Assembly (NCBI RefSeq): GCF_902459705.1
Contig: NZ_CABPRU010000004.1
Location: 248,001 to 312,000 of the forward strand
From: Pandoraea terrigena
Lineage (GTDB): Bacteria > Pseudomonadota > Gammaproteobacteria > Burkholderiales > Burkholderiaceae
Direction: 5' to 3'
Length of the DNA stretch: 64,000 nucleotides
Below the pieces are notes generated by a model. That model did not search any database and had not been told where the DNA came from. It was given only the letters and a program-made list of their open reading frames with translations. Position numbers and translations under genes: made by a program. Positions 62,719 to 64,000 of the stretch are shown here, one piece after another. The first letter of the stretch is position 1, and every line of letters begins with the position of its first letter.

Positions 62719-64000
62719 TCAGCCGGCCGTTGCCGCGCGCAGGGTGCCGCCGTCGCCGCGCTGCGTGCGGGCAATCGCCAGCACGCCGACCAGCGACACG
62801 CATGCAGGCACCGCCGCCGCCAGGAACAGCGACGACGACGACCATTGCAGATGCATGAGCGCACCGCCAAGCACCGGTCCGAGCACCGAGCCGATGCGGC
62901 CGATGCCGAGGCTCCAGCCGATGCCGGTGGAGCGCAGCGAGGTCGGGTAATAGGTGGCGGCCAGCGCGTTGAGCGCCGGTTGCCCGCCGATGATCGAGAA
63001 GCCCGCGAAGAAGATCGCCACGAACACCGCGACCATCGACACCATCACCATTGGGTTGCCGATCGCCGCAGTCGCCGCCATCGCGATCAGGAACGTCACG
63101 GCGAGCACGCTCGTGAATCCGACACGGTCGATCAGACGGCCAAGCATCAGCGTGCCGATCACTCCCCCCGCCCACAGCGCGGTGCCCGCCATCACGGCGA
63201 CTTGCGTCGAATAGCCCGCGTCGCGAATCACGGTCGGCAACCAGTTCGACAGGAAGTACATGTCGAGCAGGTTCGCGAAGTTCACGACCCAGAGCAGCAG
63301 CGTCACGCGCGCACGGCCGTCCTTGAACAGCTCGATGAACGGCACGCCCTTCGCCTTTTGCTCGTCGAGCACGAAACGAGCGTCGACCGGCACGCTGGCA
63401 CCCGGCACCACGCGCAACAATTGCTTGCGAATGTGTGCGCTGTCGCGCTTGCCGAACATCAGGAACTGGATCGACTCGGGCAGCGAGATCCACATCAGCA
63501 CGCCGAGCACCAACGGAATGGCGCCACCGATGTAGAACACCGCGCGCCAGCCCAGACTCGGAATGATCGCTGCCGTGATGAGGCCACCGACCACGCCACC
63601 CAGCGTGAATCCGCACGACACGATCATCATGAGCGACACGCGAATGCGACGCGGGCTGTACTCGCCGGCAAGCGCCATCGCGTTCGGCATGATGCAGCCC
63701 AGGCCCAGCCCGGCCGCAAAGCGCCAGACGACCAGTTCCGTAATCGTGTTGGCGAAACCCGTGACGATCATGCACGCCGAGAAGCACAAGGTCGCGCCAA
63801 CGAGCACCGGGCGTCGGCCCAGCTTGTCGGCCAGCGCCGAAAAGGTGAGCGAACCCACCAGCATGCCGAACAGCCCCGCCCCGAATACCGGCGAGAGCAT
63901 CTCCTTGGCGATGCCCCATTCGCGAATCACCACCGGGGCGACATAGCCCATCGCCTGGACGTCGAAGCCGTCCACCACCAGGCACATCGCGCACAACGCG
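62719..64000 (-). CDS. Aromatic acid:H+ symporter (AAHS family MFS), 5' end outside window
   Basis: The visible 426 codons carry AAHS motifs: VVDGFDVQAMGYVAP in the first helix with the conserved DGFD, SALADKLGRRPVL in loop 2-3 and GEYSPRRIRV. These transporters bring in aromatic acids such as 4-hydroxybenzoate, gentisate or phenylpropionate. The start lies beyond the right edge; probably 20-30 residues are missing. With the IclR/P450 pair it hints at aromatic-compound metabolism in this area. Confidence 0.9.
   Translation of the reverse strand, partial: ALCAMCLVVDGFDVQAMGYVAPVVIREWGIAKEMLSPVFGAGLFGMLVGSLTFSALADKLGRRPVLVGATLCFSACMIVTGFANTITELVVWRFAAGLGLGCIMPNAMALAGEYSPRRIRVSLMMIVSCGFTLGGVVGGLITAAIIPSLGWRAVFYIGGAIPLVLGVLMWISLPESIQFLMFGKRDSAHIRKQLLRVVPGASVPVDARFVLDEQKAKGVPFIELFKDGRARVTLLLWVVNFANLLDMYFLSNWLPTVIRDAGYSTQVAVMAGTALWAGGVIGTLMLGRLIDRVGFTSVLAVTFLIAMAATAAIGNPMVMVSMVAVFVAIFFAGFSIIGGQPALNALAATYYPTSLRSTGIGWSLGIGRIGSVLGPVLGGALMHLQWSSSSLFLAAAVPACVSLVGVLAIARTQRGDGGTLRAATAG

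Noticed and set aside
1-64000. CRISPR arrays, tRNA or rRNA genes, insertion sequences, prophage
   Set aside because: I looked for regularly spaced repeats, cloverleaf ends, transposase motifs and integrases and found none.

Overview
The window is GC-rich, densely coded, non-mobile chromosomal DNA of a beta-proteobacterium. The mix of genes (hydroxamate siderophore locus with an OrbS/PvdS-type sigma factor, prpBC-acnD-prpF-prpD with PrpR, cyanide-insensitive oxidase with a DUF2474 subunit, CYP116B self-sufficient P450, ACR3-type ars operon) points to Burkholderiaceae. Pandoraea is a reasonable guess, but genus is inference. I saw no rRNA, tRNA, CRISPR, IS element or phage genes.

Layout. 1-5.9 kb: one end of a siderophore cluster: partial peptide exporter, ornithine N-hydroxylase, FhuF-like reductase, type II thioesterase, MbtH protein, Sfp-type PPTase and an ECF sigma gene. 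Two promoters of the iron-starvation sigma type (TAAAT-N16-CGTC) and a Fur-box-like site give a Fur to sigma to siderophore cascade. 6-14.2 kb: an operon for uptake (PotABCD-like ABC importer) and oxidation (two FAD subunits plus a 2Fe-2S subunit) of an opine or amino acid, ending in ridA, with a divergent LysR gene. 14.3-16.9 kb: arsR-acr3-arsC-arsH. 16.9-20.8 kb: a four-gene chain coupled by stop/start overlaps (cytochrome b561, GT2 glycosyltransferase, lipoprotein, selU). 21-24.4 kb: a PEP-mutase/isocitrate-lyase family enzyme, a NarK-type transporter with an elaborate leader, and a DUF1345 protein. 24.6-28.5 kb: cioAB plus DUF2474, a PEBP protein, folE. 28.7-34.3 kb: a tripartite ABC efflux system and a LysR gene. 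34.4-35.7 kb: VOC protein and FAA hydrolase. 36.4-41.2 kb: glpK, glpD, glpR and a lipoprotein. 41.7-53.3 kb: glycerate kinase, the 2-methylcitrate operon (prpB-prpC-acnD-prpF-prpD), prpR and an unlisted 53-aa membrane protein. 53.4-64 kb: two orphan solute-binding proteins, a glycine-rich exported protein, a patch of decayed gene fragments, an IclR regulator divergent from a CYP116B P450-reductase fusion, and two MFS transporters, the last cut by the window edge.

The strongest non-coding observations are regulatory. The NarK gene is preceded by a consensus sigma-54 promoter, an NtrC-type site, two hairpins with identical AACGGC hexaloops (the A1/G4 pattern bound by ANTAR antiterminators) and an overlapping intrinsic terminator. 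The prp operon has its own consensus sigma-54 promoter opposite the sigma-54 activator gene prpR. The ars operon seems to start with a leaderless transcript. Gene ends were chosen from the reading frames; starts were chosen by ribosome-binding sites, stop/start overlaps and family length.
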